From the NCBI GenBank assembly GCA_002803225.1, contig NXFV01001851.1, forward strand, positions 1 to 48,906: a stretch of 48,906 nucleotides of DNA, in the 5' to 3' direction. This document shows, in pieces, positions 11,801 through 23,526 of this stretch. Source of the stretch: Gamarada debralockiae. Its lineage: Eukaryota > Ascomycota > Leotiomycetes > Helotiales > Hyphodiscaceae. Each line of letters starts with the position of its first letter. Within the stretch, counting starts at the first letter, position 1. The notes under the pieces are model-generated. The model saw only the letters and a list, made by a program, of their open reading frames with translations. It ran no database searches and had not been told where the DNA came from. Both the position numbers and the translations under genes were made by a program.

Positions 11801-14427
11801 CCCAATACTGAGCGTACTTCTCGATACGCTACGAAGAAGCCATGGGAGGTAATGCCTGTTCCTCATTACATCATTGTCACCCCAGAAGAGGTAGGTCGCG
11901 CATCATCTCCTGACAGAGAATGGTGTTAATTTTTCGTAGGCTAGGAGCGAAGACTTGATCAGAAGAAAGCTTCTCGAGAAGCTCGCCACTTTCACTACTC
12001 ATCGAGATTTCCATGAAGAAGACGAGGAGGCAAACGACAGTGTCGCCGAAAGCCTGGACCCTGATCTTGTACTCACTAATGGCTCGGACTCTTCCGGCGA
12101 CAGCAAAATCGTTGCTAACTCGGTTGATGGCGAAGATGAACTCGTGGACGTAACTATGAAGGAATCAAATGGGGTTCGCGAATCGATTGAGAATGATAGC
12201 ACCAAACCTTCAGAAGCTGAAGCTACGTAAGGCACACTACACACTACTGATTATGGACTGCATTCTAAATTTACTTTGTCGCAGTAATTCTGGCCCGGTC
12301 TTCAACAAGCGCCGTCCCAAGTTCATGGCTCCGGGATCCTATCTTGAACCCCAGTTTCAGAATCTATTCGATATCTGCTACTTCTCAGGCAAGGAATTAG
12401 TGCCTGTGGGATGGAACGTTGTTGATGACGACAAGACCTACCCGAGAATTTCATCTAGAAATCCTCAACTATACCAAACCGCCGATAATCAATCAGAGTA
12501 TGACCATGATATGGCAAATGGGCGTGCTGCGTCTGAAACTAGCAACGAAGATACCAGTTCTCATAATCACAATTACTCGAGCACGACCCGGATGAACGAC
12601 GAGTCAAGTGATGACGAACTGTCTCTCCCAGCTCAGAGGGTAAGTTTGCACTCCTACCTCTTATACAGAATCCACTTGCCTTACTTTCTATTTTGTATTC
12701 TTCATTACTACAACTCTTCTATGAAATGTAGTTCTGACTGAAGACTAGGCTCTTCCCGTCCGCCCAGCCGGACCAAAATCTAGTTTCAGAGTAGGTCAAA
12801 GTAGACGTCGCAACCGTGGTATCAAAACTTACTCAAGAAAGGGCATTCAGCCAGCAGGAAAGCTATCCCAAACTCGCGATTTCGACCAAGATGCTCCTGA
12901 TGACGGACCCCTAATACGCCTCGGTGAAGGTATAGTTGTTGATTGGAACCATGAAGCCTATCAAGACATGTTCGAGGCAGATTCACCGGAGGATACCTTC
13001 CGAGGTCAAGGAACGTGGAGTCATATACCAACATACGATGACCAAGAACTTGCTGCGAAGAGAGCTGCCCGTATTCAGCGACGAAAGAACGGAATCACGC
13101 TGGATGATTGCCTCAACGAATTTGGCAAGGAAGAGATCCTTTCAGAAATGGATACTTGGTACTGTCCACGTTGCAAGGAGCATCGGAGAGCGACAAAGAA
13201 GTTTGAGCTGTGGAAGACTCCTGACATTCTTGTTATGCACCTCAAGCGGTTCAGCTCGAGCGGCTTCCGGCGAGACAAGCTTGACGTTCTTGTGGATTTC
13301 CCAATCGAAGGTCTTGATCTCACCACGCGAGTCATAGAGAGTGAAGATGGCAAGAGCGAGATCTACGATCTTTTCGCCGTTGATGATCACTGGGGTGGGC
13401 TTGGTGGTGGTCATTACACCGCATTTGCAAAGAACTACAACGATCAGAAGTGGTATGAATACAATGGTATGTGGTCTCATTTGAAAGCAATCGACCAACC
13501 TGCTGATATTGTACAGATTCCTCGGTTTCAGAGGTGAAGGACGTATCACGAGTCGTCTCTGCAAGTGCTTACTTGCTCTTCTACCGACGCCGAGCTGACG
13601 GACTACTCGGCGGACCCAAACTCCAAGAGAAAATCAGCATCGAAAAGCCCGAAACTTCAGAAGATGATGAAGCCGATTCGGGGGAAGGCCAGGGCCTCGT
13701 CGCAAACTCCTCCCTTCGTGGGTCGTCGAGCGCTTTGACAGGAGTAGGAGCAGCTCTCCATCAAACAGCAAGTGGTTCTGGAACCGGGCAGATGATGACA
13801 GTAAATCCACAGGATCTTGAGGGACTGCCAGCCTACCAAGCCCACGAAAATGAGGAAGATGCCGCACCTTTGCTGCAGAGCGATGCTATAATGAATGATG
13901 GTATCCAGGCCAGCATCGAGGACGAGGGCATCGATATGAGCATGGGATACAACACGCTGAACCAAACCAATATCGGATTCACTTCCGTGAACCAAGCCAT
14001 GAACTTCACCAGCTGGAACTTCGATGGTCTCGATCATTTGAACAATGAAGCCCGACAATATAACAACAGAATATCCGGCACGGGATCTGAGATCGACTGC
14101 AACGACAATTCAGGCATCGACTTGGACGCCAGCGATATCGTTCAGCACGACTCTTCTGCGAGCGAAGGCTCGCTCCGTGGCCGTCTCGATGATTTCAATA
14201 ATGCTCTCCCGGTTGACGATGATGGTGTTGTGTTCGAGGACCCAAGTCCAGTACCTGATATTGAGGACGACAATCAAATTGATACGCTGGCATTACATAG
14301 AGAGTTATTCCGAGCTCATCGCCCCCCACCCGAATTCCAAGTCCACGCTCCAGCCGAGGAAGAAGAGATCGAGGAGCCAGCCACAGAGATACATATCTCG
14401 GAGAGTGACGAGTTGAAGATGGATTGA
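8807..14427 (+). CDS. Ubp12-like ubiquitin carboxyl-terminal hydrolase with DUSP domain
   Basis: Cysteine protease of the USP family that removes ubiquitin; domain order matches yeast Ubp12 and animal USP4/11/15. My splicing: 9008-9710, 9771-11890, 11940-12226, 12285-12639, 12749-13466, 13517-14427. A proposed first exon of just ATG (8807-8809) joins in frame at 9008. The spliced frame is 5097 nt (1698 residues) with no stop. Domains: Ser/Pro-rich N terminus (1-235), DUSP domain (about 236-365, AYLVSKLWLGRV), ubiquitin-like region (about 380-470), Cys box GLSNLGNTCYMN with catalytic Cys602, a long acidic insert splitting the catalytic domain, a CPRC zinc-type pair near 13160, His box GGHYTAF with His1378, and the closing block ASAYLLFYRRR. 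The last intron (13467-13516) turns YEYN plus ATTCC into the expected YNDSSVS. The C-terminal 280 residues are acidic and disordered. Exon 1 is the least certain part. Confidence 0.88.
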
Positions 14428-14789
14428 GCACGGGAGTTACGATTGTATGTATGGCAGAGATGGTGTTGGCTAGGGATGACGGAGTTGCTGGTGGTGATGG
14501 GACTTGAAATGGGTTGCATGCATGCTACTTATTGGCTATGCTCAAGAGGCACATGATTTTATGGACTATAGGGGGTGGAATCGCCATACAAATGGTTACA
14601 AATTCGCGCGGTGTCGCATGACCTACAGGCAGAGATACTGTAGACTATCACAATAGAAGCATTGTTCTTGATATACCCTCCAGTGAGCTTGTTCCTTTTA
14701 ATGGCTTTTGAGTAGTCCGTCTATACCGTTTTCCCTATCCCTCGTCTTCCCCACTTGCCACATCCTCACATGTTGGCATTGTCTGAGCA
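14428..14789. other. Shared 3' region between convergent genes
   Basis: 3' trailers of the deubiquitinase (+) and the tiny membrane gene (-) run towards each other here. No additional feature seen. Confidence 0.4.
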
Positions 14790-15141
14790 TCACCATCGAA
14801 GCTCATCATTCTCAATTGAGACTTCCCCCCCGATCTCTTGTGTCCTCATGCCCCATCTCCTCCACCGCAATTCCTCAAAAACAGCACCTTCTTCAACTCC
14901 GAATATTCGTTTTCGGCCCGCATATCCAAGCTCAATGTGTCCATCATTCTCCAAAGCTCCTCCCACAGAACTCCTTCGAGTGTAGGCCACGGTGATGAGA
15001 GCAATGATTGTGGAGGCAAAGCCGAAAGACAAGGCTATAATGTCGCTACTCGAGACTGTTTGCAGAATGCAATATTAGTTGGAGGCGCTTTGGAGCTTGG
15101 GAGGGACGAGAGGGGTGCTAAGGAAAGAGTGACTTACGCAT
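14790..15141 (-). CDS. Tiny single-pass membrane protein, SDII family, copy 1 (89 aa)
   Basis: Two-exon gene. Exon 1 is ATG C (15138-15141), the intron 15056-15137 runs GTAAGT to ACAG, and exon 2 is 15055-14790. The spliced product starts MLSSSDIIALSFGF and continues through one hydrophobic helix (about residues 7-28) ending YTRR, then a tail of about 60 residues. The tail has EEGAVFEELRWRRWG, matching the VHEG..LEELRLRRW tail of copies 3 and 4. There is no separate exon 3 here: tail and helix are read through. By the positive-inside rule the Arg-rich tail is probably cytosolic. Function unknown; I know no named domain. The gene is intact and lies tail-to-tail with the deubiquitinase gene. 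Confidence 0.7.
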
Positions 15142-16019
15142 TTTAGGTGTAGATTTTGGTGAAGGAATGGCAAAATTCAGTTTTTCGAGGTTCAACGCAC
15201 GAAAGGTGGGAGACTGGGGGGGAGATTTGATTGGAAGGCTACCAGGGGGAGGACCTTTTCCTACCCTGCAGTGGCTGTGCGGCGTCGTCCCGACGGCACG
15301 ATAGCATGAGGCTAGTCACGTGGCATTTCGTTTTTATGAACCTCAGAGCTCAGAGCTCTTCGTCGGTCTTGCAACGGAATATTGTATTATGAAGAAGTAA
15401 ATCATAGTATTGTGATCCTGATTCTTGCATAGCTCCCTGATCTCAAAAGGAAGATATTTGACATTTCCAGCTACGCAATGCTGGGGAGGGGATTTCTAGG
15501 TTATATGCATAGGCGAGGCCTCACCATATGCCACACGAGGTAGTGGCGTTGACCCTTTGGTCTTACTACCCCTCAGGCCAAAATATTGTAGGCTGGTGCA
15601 GACCAGAAAACAACCAAAATTGGTTTAAATCTGCCACTTTGACCCTTGTCTCGCTACAATATATTGGGTTGAGAGGTTGTAACCTACAATTAAAATTGTA
15701 CCGTCAGTAAAGAGGCGCACAGGGGCCCTGATCTCGGTAGAGTAAGCAAGCAAAATATTGGGCTCAGCCAGCTTTTAAATTTCATTACCATATCATTAGA
15801 TGGTTAGAATTTAACTCCTCATAGAAGTCGGGCGATGACCATGAGGCGCGTTAGGAGGCGAGTAGCGAGACCAAGCAATTTGACATATACCACTCAGATG
15901 TAGGATGACAAAGTCATTTGTCACAGGGCAGAGCCGCAAATTCAACTCGCTATCAAAAACCATGAGTCGAAGACGAGACATTTCGTTCAGAAATCACTTG
16001 ATTGTACATGGCAATGCTG
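15142..16019. other. Intergenic; no recognisable gene
   Basis: Contains the upstream region of SDII copy 1, including a CACGTG site (about 15317). A short plus-strand frame at 15528-15710 shows nothing I recognise. Confidence 0.4.
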
Positions 16020-17587
16020 AAGACCTTCGAGAACTCCCCTTTTCCCCTCTGTAGTAGCCATTTCAAGCGCCGTACCCCTAAACAAGCCTTTCAGTCTTGC
16101 ATCCGTACCATGTTGCAAAAGCCATGCCACAGCTGTCTATCACTCGTCCCTTACTGCAAGATATACAAGTGGGTGCAGTAATTCGGAGACAACAATAACG
16201 CGCACCGAATTTTTCCCAACAACCACAATTTCAAAAATCTTAAAACGTTGATAGGGATATAAAGCAATTGCTAACAATCTTTCTGTCAATACAGAATTTC
16301 TGAATTGTGTTTGGTTGTAAAGTTATGGGTCGGTAAAAATTTCAGCTGTCTCACGAATTACTGTGCCCACTGGTGATGAAGTGACATCGCTGAGTAATGA
16401 AGGCGCTCAGTCTCCTTATAGTTCTTCTGCTGAGACTTCTCGTAGGCGAAACGCAGTCGTCAACTGGCACCATCTCCTTCCTTGAAGACAATATGGTCTC
16501 ATTGCTCGTTCAAATTCAACGAATGAGAGGTGTTATTCCTTGAATCACCGTTATCCACACCTGAAGTCTCAGCCATGTCTGCTTTGTCTTCTGCTGTAGC
16601 CGCTTCAAACTCGCTCTGTAGGGTCAACTTTTCAACAGTATCATGCTCCTCCAGCCACTCCGCAGCCTTTCGTCACCCTTTCTTCATGGCCAGTTGCAGC
16701 GGGCTCTCAAAGCACTCATGTGTCCAATGTCCTCATCCTGAGCACCCACTAACAGAAAGTTCAGCCCTTCAATGACATCAGCTCCATATTCCAGCAATAA
16801 GTCAAGAACCTCAACCAGATTCGCTATGACAGCAGTTTGTAACGAGCCGCTCTGAAGAACTTGAGCTACATGCTCAAGTGGCAACTTCACAACCCCAAAA
16901 GGCGAGCGTTCAATGACAGAAGTCAGTTGTGGGCCTGTGCCAACGACGATATTCCGGTAAACTTTTTGAATTCGGATCCGCACCCTTCTCAAGAAATAGA
17001 CACACAAAATAGATCTCGCCTTGCGGAAAAATGCTGTTTCCGTACATCGAACTTCGGTCCATTATTTGATTTAGAGGATAACTGCAATGACCCAGGTCTT
17101 AATTCACATGTTGAGGATTGAAATCAAGAAAATTTTCGAAAACGGCTGGACAGCCGCTGTCTATGGCTGGGAATATCAGACCACGATTGATAGTCTCGTT
17201 ATAATGGACACGTTCGATATCAAACAGGTGGCGCTTTACTGCTGCTGCGAGGAGGTACTCTGTCATTGAGGCATTGTTTGCGCGGACAGCGAGGGAGAGC
17301 ATGATGTAGAGATTGCAGATTGATCTGCCAATGGATGCGTATGGTCGGAGTTGGAAGGAGAGTGCAGTTTCGAGCATACTGAGTTGGCCCAAGAGCTTTC
17401 GCATTTGGTGGATGCTCCCGTTTAACGAGGGTGCGAAGAGGATATCCTCCTCAATTGCGGTTTCTATTACAGGCTGTGGTGAATTGTGCCGTATTTTGAG
17501 GATCCGAGTTAGGTAAGATTGTAGCTTGGAAGAATCGGATGATATGTTTTCTTCTTGTGGTTCGGAAATTTCTCTGGTGTGCGACAT
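16020..17587 (-). pseudogene. Decayed ankyrin-repeat gene
   Basis: A start at 17587 opens a 162-codon frame that ends at a TAA (17099-17101). The same frame continues past it into CLFLEKGADPNSKS, an ankyrin-type segment (about 16980), then stops. After a frame change the ankyrin text resumes with EVLDLLLEYGADVIEGLNFL (about 16755-16815), then HECFESPLQLAMKKG-stop-RKAAEWLEEHD (about 16630-16715) and ends at 16502. A further fragment, TAVAWLLQHGTDARLKGLF (about 16080-16137), lies beyond. TAA for CAA at 17099 and TGA before RKAAEWLEEHD fit C-to-T or G-to-A change. Ankyrin proteins of this kind often form large accessory families in fungi; the original role is unknown. Two nonsense codons plus at least two frame changes argue for a pseudogene. 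Confidence 0.7.
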
Positions 17588-17900
17588 GGTCGGAAGAAGG
17601 TTCGAGATTGTTTCCTTTGCTCAAGTCTCACGAGGAACGGCGCAGGCGCAGCAAACATGTTGAAACCTCCTGTCCAATGAACCCAGGCGTTTGGTTCTAA
17701 TCCCTGTCAGCTAATCCGCTTTACAGCTATGTGTCGACATCCCAATATGACGGTTTTACATTCGACGGGGCGCTGCTGGTATCATTCAAATATTCAAATT
17801 TAGGAATAGCACCGCTAAGATGGTAGAGCTTTAATTGCTGGGGATGGTTGAAGATGGTTAATTGTTAGAGAGCTACACTAAAATACTACTCTATAATTAG
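17588..17900. other. Upstream spacer; insertion target of LTR 1
   Basis: Former promoter side of the ankyrin pseudogene. Nothing recognised. It ends in ATTAG (17896-17900), the left target-site duplication of the LTR. Confidence 0.4.
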
Positions 17901-18041
17901 TGTTGGAACGTGACATCTGAGTCATAACCCCTTGGCCCTGTTGCCTAGGGTATGAGTCACTACGCTGTATATAGAGCCCTTGGATAACTACTCTCCAAAT
18001 GTCAAGCTGCTTTCACATTCCACAATTATGACCTCGCAACA
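17901..18041 (+). mobile_element. Solo LTR, 141 bp, copy 1
   Basis: Begins TGTTGGAACGTGACA and ends CTCGCAACA, so it has TG...CA termini. It is flanked by ATTAG on both sides (17896-17900 and 18042-18046), a 5-bp target-site duplication. It contains a TATA-like CTGTATATAGAG. The TGTTGGAA start recalls copia-type LTRs such as yeast Ty1 delta. By eye every base matches the copy at 19452-19592. No internal retrotransposon sequence adjoins it. Confidence 0.8.
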
Positions 18042-18059
18042 ATTAGGCCTGTTCCACAA

Positions 18060-19330
18060 CATGTCATCCTACCAGCCCACAGGTTTTCCATGTAACTCAT
18101 CCTCAACGAATCCTTTCGCGCATGCTTGAACCTGCTTCACTGCTTTATCGAAATAGTATTTGTGGTTACAGAGGGTAAAAGAACGTGTTGAATAAGGCAG
18201 AATCAACTCCGATGTGAAATCCTTCACTTCGAGGTGACCGAGAGAGAGATTCAAGACCTGAATCATCTTCCCCAAACTTTTGAAAAGCCTCAAATCTGTT
18301 CGTCTCCAAACCCTTGAGGAAGTTGACATTATTTATGGTCTGACTGAGAAGTTTGAGATTGGCGGCCCCGCAGCGGTAAGATTAACTAGTACAGATGCTG
18401 AGACTTTTGCGCCAATACCGATATCTTGAGAAGGGGAAGGAGGGACGACGAGTATTTAATCAAACTGGTTGGCCTGGGAGGAAAATTCATTCGGGGAATG
18501 AAAACGGTTGTACATCCAAGATATTCCTCCTTGCTTTCTCAAGACAGCTTCAAGCCGAGCATCGTACTTCTTATCCATGAGGTAGTTTGCGTCCCCCACC
18601 GCGGCTTCGGTGAGAATGAAGTGGTTGTGGGGTTTGTATCAGTTTTGCTGTCATTACCTCGTATGAAGCTACATCTGACAGTGACGTTTCTCAGGTAGTG
18701 TTCAAACATGACACTGAAATCTGCTCACAGATTAGCTCCACCCAAAACAAGAACATCATTTAACTCACAGGTAAGCTGATCATCAATAATCAGTATACTA
18801 ACATTCTCCACTTCGGGCAGCCTGACCTTATATAGATTTCGGGTAAGCTGAATTGTCCTGTGCGATCCACTTAATTGGATTTCATGAGCATAGCCTGCTC
18901 GAGATGTCCGTTTGCTGGTGACCGTAGGAAATTGAGCCGGAGGAGACCCATGTCCAACAGGCTCAGGTTGATTTAAATCCGATGGCTGAGAAATCGATTG
19001 AGCCGCGCTGGGGTGTCGAATCCCCTGCTTCCACCTCGCTAAGGCCCGTGAGATCCGACTCGCAATTAACAACTCAGTCGAGAAGCTCTTTGATCCTATC
19101 CTCATGCTTGACGAGATCCGCCTCTGGAATGCCTCCTAGAATAAGGTCCAATTTCATTTGCTTCCAAGCAGGCCCTCCATTGACGTCGTGCGCACTCAGC
19201 ACAGTCGGGGCCTGTGGCCAGACCGCTCCTCCCAAGCAAATTAGGCCAACAATCGATAAATATCGCCCAGAACTTGCTCCATTCTTCCAACTACAGAAAG
19301 AGCAAGGCTGTCGATAAAAAGATTTATTGT
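18060..19330 (-). pseudogene. Unrecognised decayed gene between two solo LTRs
   Basis: Three open stretches lie in order on the minus strand. The first (about 19265-19075) reads LSIVGLICLGGAVWPQAPTV, which could be a signal peptide, then about 40 more residues to a TGA. The second (19105-18725) is a Ser/Pro-rich then beta-type segment. The third (18329-18069) ends a protein. Stops and frame changes separate them. I do not recognise the family. The pattern suggests one gene of about 1.3 kb, possibly secreted, that has decayed. It could also be two unrelated fragments. Confidence 0.35.
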
Positions 19331-19451
19331 GTTAAGATGGAAGCTCAGCTTTCCTCGGAGAGTCTTATCCGATTCTAAGTGTTCCTTCCCATACTCTGGC
19401 ATTTATTCACCAGTTCTTGAAGATCAGTAAGAGTCCCGTTTAGATTCTTCT

Positions 19452-19592
19452 TGTTGGAACGTGACATCTGAGTCATAACCCCTTGGCCCTGTTGCCTAGG
19501 GTATGAGTCACTACGCTGTATATAGAGCCCTTGGATAACTACTCTCCAAATGTCAAGCTGCTTTCACATTCCACAATTATGACCTCGCAACA
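19452..19592 (+). mobile_element. Solo LTR, 141 bp, copy 2
   Basis: By eye identical to the copy at 17901-18041 and in the same orientation. It is flanked by CTTCT on both sides (19447-19451 and 19593-19597). The duplication differs from that of copy 1 (ATTAG), so the two are separate insertions, each reduced to a solo LTR, rather than the two ends of one element. Confidence 0.8.
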
Positions 19593-21880
19593 CTTCTTTA
19601 TCTAGGCCCATTCACGTTGTCTGTCGCCGCATCATCACCAGGGAAGTGACGTGGGATCCTCAGGCTGCTCTTTCAGTCCAATAATGACAATGTGTATTGA
19701 GGTGAGGTTGTTGGTAAGCTCCTGGAACTCCTTTGGTGTCTCTTTGCATGCATGTAGAATTGGAGCTAGAGCTGGAGCACGAGCTGACCAACAGCCAGGA
19801 AATCACCAACTACGAAGCCGAAGGATATCCTAGACTCCCTTGCGCGTCGAGATCCACCGGATGTTTCGATTACAAGGTGATGAATTGACTTTGCACGTTA
19901 CAATGTAGATACTGCATCCAAGGAAAAGAATTGTTTATCTTCGTTGAGAGTGTGGCAGCTCAGCCTTACTTCAGCTTGAGCTGAGACCACAGAGCTAAGG
20001 TGGCGCAGGATGGTCACGTGAAATTTCTCAACTCTACCAACATTCCCGCATCGTGAGTAGATTTAGTTGGAAGAAATCATTTCATGTATTACGTTCCACC
20101 ACAAAAAGTCAGAGAAACTGGCAAGAAGTTGCCTCGAAGTTCTCATATAAGCTTCCATCAAGGTCACAGCTAAGCGAGGCAGAATCGGGGGCTAGAGTAC
20201 TGAAAGCGTCGGCCTGATAGCAAAATGTGTTGATCGCACTGATATGGGAGCAATAACCTTCCTCGAAGATTATTCAGATTCACTCCAACCAGTTTCTCAG
20301 TGATGTCAGTGGTCTCCCGAGAGAGTTTCAGTTCCACTCTCACACATGGAATCAATCCTTTTGATGCCCCACTTGTTGTTCTGTCCTCCCGTCTCATGAC
20401 AATATTTTTCACTGAGGACAGGGGCCCTATTAAAATATCTGCAGAATAGTACACAAATTTGTGAAACAAAATCGACAAATCTCTGAACACAGGAGAGTGC
20501 CACATTCGTTGGGATGGGATATTAATCGTTTCATGATTTTAACTCCTCAAGGCAGGGGTACAGGATAGCGGCAAGTAGTTTCCTATGCGTTCGAGTACAA
20601 TTACTAAACTCAATGATTTTCCGAATTTTATATACGAAGCGATATGGTGGACTGACAATGTTGGGTGTGGAAGTGGTAGGTCGACCTTGGAGACTTGGGC
20701 GGATGACCACACGACTCAGACAAGTTCCCATGACGTCCTTCAGGATGAGTGGGCCTGCCTATGACTTTACAAGGCCGAATTTGTGAGAAGCTGGTTCAAT
20801 TCCAGTCACATCCATTTAATTTTCTTTTTGAAATTGTTTTGCTTTCTTTGGGGTTTTGTATTATGTTTATTTCCTTCTTTTCTCGCTTGCCAAGAACGCC
20901 GAAGAATCGCTTCGGATTCGGAGTAGGGGAACATGCAGACCTCTCTCGCCCACCGATTTGAATTGAATACAGAAGCGGAAATAGCAAAAGAGAATTCAAA
21001 ATTCTCAAAATCATTGGGAATGTGGGTAGATGATGAAATACATATATCAAAAAAAGTGTCCGCGCGTGCTGATGTATCTGAGATACGCGATGCGAGGCCG
21101 TCGATGGCCCTGCATGTTTAAGCAACTGGTTCGATTGCAGACCCTTCCAATTATATTGTGCTCCTTTAGTCGTCTTCTTTTCTTTCCAATGTGACAGTCC
21201 TCACCTGACGAGGCAAAAGTAAGGGTGAAGTGACCGATCCATCGTAGAATTCCTCCGTGACTAAGAGACATCTCAGTCGCTAACTGCCTCCTATCACGAG
21301 AATTCATAAAGAGGCATAACTCTGCATCAATTATGCAAGCATTAACGTTCCCAGTGGTGATTTGGTGGTGGGTTGCCCCACAGCGGCGAATACGAAAGAA
21401 GCTTTGCTGTGCCTTCCCCTGAGCTCGGAGTCCCTGCTTTCCGATTCGTCCGTTAGCCGAATTTCAGGAACGACGGGGTCGCTCGCACTGCGAGCCTTCT
21501 CATTGGCTTTTGGGCATCCATATATCTGGCGCGCATTTTTTGGACTATCGACGCTGAGCAATGCCAGGATATCTATTGCTCAACTGAAGTATTAACTGCG
21601 TTTCAAAAGGGAAGGAGTGTGGGCTCAAAGGATAAGAATAGTAACTGTCCCGTCAATCATTGTCCAGTGATGTTGTCCGAGCACCGATCAGTTGTGAGGT
21701 GCGGGCTGTGGCTATTGCTCAAATACTCCCACTTCCCCTCCAGCTTTCAAAGTTCTTACCTTTTTCCCCCTCCTTTCTTTAACAATCTGGTTATCATACC
21801 CTCATCCCTCGCGGGACACCTGCTGAAATTTCAGCGTACAACCATCACCTCAAAACGACATCGTCGCTCGCTTTCCAACA
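19593..21880. other. Accessory spacer without a recognised gene
   Basis: Minus-strand frames at 20170-20505 (111 codons) and 20531-20731 (66 codons) could be fragments of one decayed gene, but I recognise neither. A TCACGTGA lies at 20014-20021. From about 21740 the strand is CT-rich, as expected for the promoter and leader of the small ORF at 21881. Confidence 0.35.
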
Positions 21881-22021
21881 ATGTCCGGCCTCAGCGATTT
21901 TTTTACTCTTCCCGTGATATTGGGGCTCCTTGCGGCAATCATATTCCTCATCGGCCTCGCATGTCTCATCCAGATTGGAATGGGGAAAGGTTCGAAAGAC
22001 AGTCGAACGTTGCCACAATAA
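21881..22021 (+). CDS. 46-residue single-pass membrane micro-ORF
   Basis: The frame starts at an ATG in good context (CAACAATGTCC) and runs 46 codons to TAA. It begins MSGLSDFFTLP, then a strongly hydrophobic helix (about residues 10-32, VILGLLAAIIFLIGLACLI), then a short basic tail (GMGKGSKDSRTLPQ). The leader is pyrimidine-rich. The layout (Ser and Asp just before a single helix, then a short basic tail) resembles the SDII family, but the helix sequence differs and no micro-exon is seen. Function unknown. The tail might continue by splicing (a GTTCGA donor-like site lies at about 22000). Confidence 0.5.
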   Translation: MSGLSDFFTLPVILGLLAAIIFLIGLACLIQIGMGKGSKDSRTLPQ

Positions 22022-22699
22022 CGCTTCTCGATAAAGGCTTGGCTCCACGGGAGAGAAACAACGCTTTCCACTCAAGGGACACCTGCCACGCAACTTCAAT
22101 AACCAGTCGGCCTTCTTTATTACGGTCTTCGAGACTCCTTTGCATATCTCCGTCGTCGCGACTTGAGCGCTCGCTTTCCGTCACTTCGTCTGAACAACTC
22201 CCTTTTCATCCTCATCCACATCTTCAGGGCCATTACACTACTCTCACAACCTCACTCACTCCCAAGAATTGGCAACATCATGGGGGAGGCCGTTCATAAC
22301 CAGTTGCGATAGGAGGAAATAATTCCGGAAATCTCAAATTTTCCCGCGCTGCTCTGGGTCTGAGTTGATCAATCTATCGAACCCTTTTTCGAAATTTCCT
22401 TCATTTTCTTTCGTAATAGCAGATTGCGGCTTATTATCGGGGGCGGTGAATCATGTCTTCCATGGTTGTGTGCTTATATTATGGAGCCTGGCAATAATGT
22501 ATTTGAAAGCATGACAGATGGGTTGGGTATCATAAGTGAATGAATAGATATTGTTGGATGTGAAGGATTTGCACTTGTGCCACAAGTCATTCCACTTTCC
22601 CCAATTTTCCCACATGAAACAAGCCTTCTTGTTGTCAGAGAAAACCACGCACTTTCGGTATTTTATCCATACACTCTCCTGATGAAAGTTCGGTTCTCT
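22022..22699. other. Spacer; no recognisable gene
   Basis: Other-strand frames overlap here (for example 22451-22723 on minus), but they are shadows of the decayed SDII copy or unrecognised. Confidence 0.35.
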
Positions 22700-23018
22700 C
22701 AATGTCCACTCCTGGCGTAGCATCTCAATCGTCTCTCCAAAATGATCTCTTCGCCTCGACTCTAATGATTAAAAGGATGGCGGCGTTCAAGATCTCTTAT
22801 TCTAAGTAACAACTTAGACGCCCCAACCCGCTTCCAGAACGAAGGAGAGAACATGAGATACCTTCTGCATTGTTTCTGGTTGCTCGCCGAGTCACGACCG
22901 CGGTTACAGTTGCCAGGATTGTAGAAGCAAGCCAAAGGAGAAGGTGAGGGTGTCGTTGATAGAACATTTCCTGTATTAGTCCCACTATCCGGCTTGGATG
23001 TGCGATGACTTACGCAAT
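22700..23018 (-). pseudogene. SDII family, copy 2, degenerate
   Basis: Recognisable by layout. A GC^GTAAGT donor (about 23013) follows AATATTGC, where the other copies have AATATGC, so the start codon is lost. After the intron, one frame reads NDTLTFSFG and the next LASTILATVTAVVTRR. Together these match S-D-I-I-x-L-S-F-G and the helix of the other copies, but an indel separates them. Downstream comes RDLERRHPFNH, a stop, then EEIILERRLR, the counterpart of the RDLERRHEQQVHEG..LEELRLRRW tail. Lost ATG, frameshift and stop make it non-functional. Confidence 0.6.
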
Positions 23019-23526
23019 ATTACGTGACAATGGATGGGGAGAACATTGCACGGGATAACAAAGATTGTGGGACTTTGAATCAAAGTCAATGCTTTTCATG
23101 TACAAAGAAGTTTGTAATTCGAGAATGGCTATCGAGAATTCAGAATCTGAGTTCGTGAGCGGTGAAGTTGTTCTGAAGGGCCAAACGGAAGAACGAAAGG
23201 ACGGCAAAACATGAATATCAATGTCCAATGCAGAGAACAACATATGATATCAGTCTGCTCCTGGTTCTCACTTGAACTATTTTATAACGTGTAGAGGTAA
23301 CTGTACAAAACTTCGCGCGAAAAAAGGGTTTGGGGCTTTTGATGTTCAACGAGATTGACAGTTTTTCCAAGGCCTTGAAAGGTTATGCAACCCGCAGAAG
23401 CGAACCAATTCGCATGGGTTAATAGGCAATGGAGCGGGGTCAGCTAGTACAATCAAGAGAAGCCTGAGGTTCACCGTCGCGAAGTTTCAGAAGACTGATC
23501 GTGAAATGAGTGAATTCTAGCCATCC
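23019..23526. other. Spacer; no recognisable gene
   Basis: Upstream side of SDII copy 2 and downstream side of copy 3. Nothing recognised. Confidence 0.35.

Noticed and set aside
17896..19597. A single 1.7-kb LTR retrotransposon with LTRs at 17901 and 19452
   Set aside because: Each LTR has its own 5-bp duplication and the DNA between has no primer-binding site, gag or pol text. Two separate solo LTRs fit better.
20744..20814. tRNA-like stretch of 71 nt with a possible acceptor stem (GGATGAG / CACATCC) and a T-arm-like GGTTCAATTCC
   Set aside because: The D-arm loop would be far too long and no anticodon stem can be drawn, so it is not a tRNA. No other tRNA-like stretch stood out in my reading.
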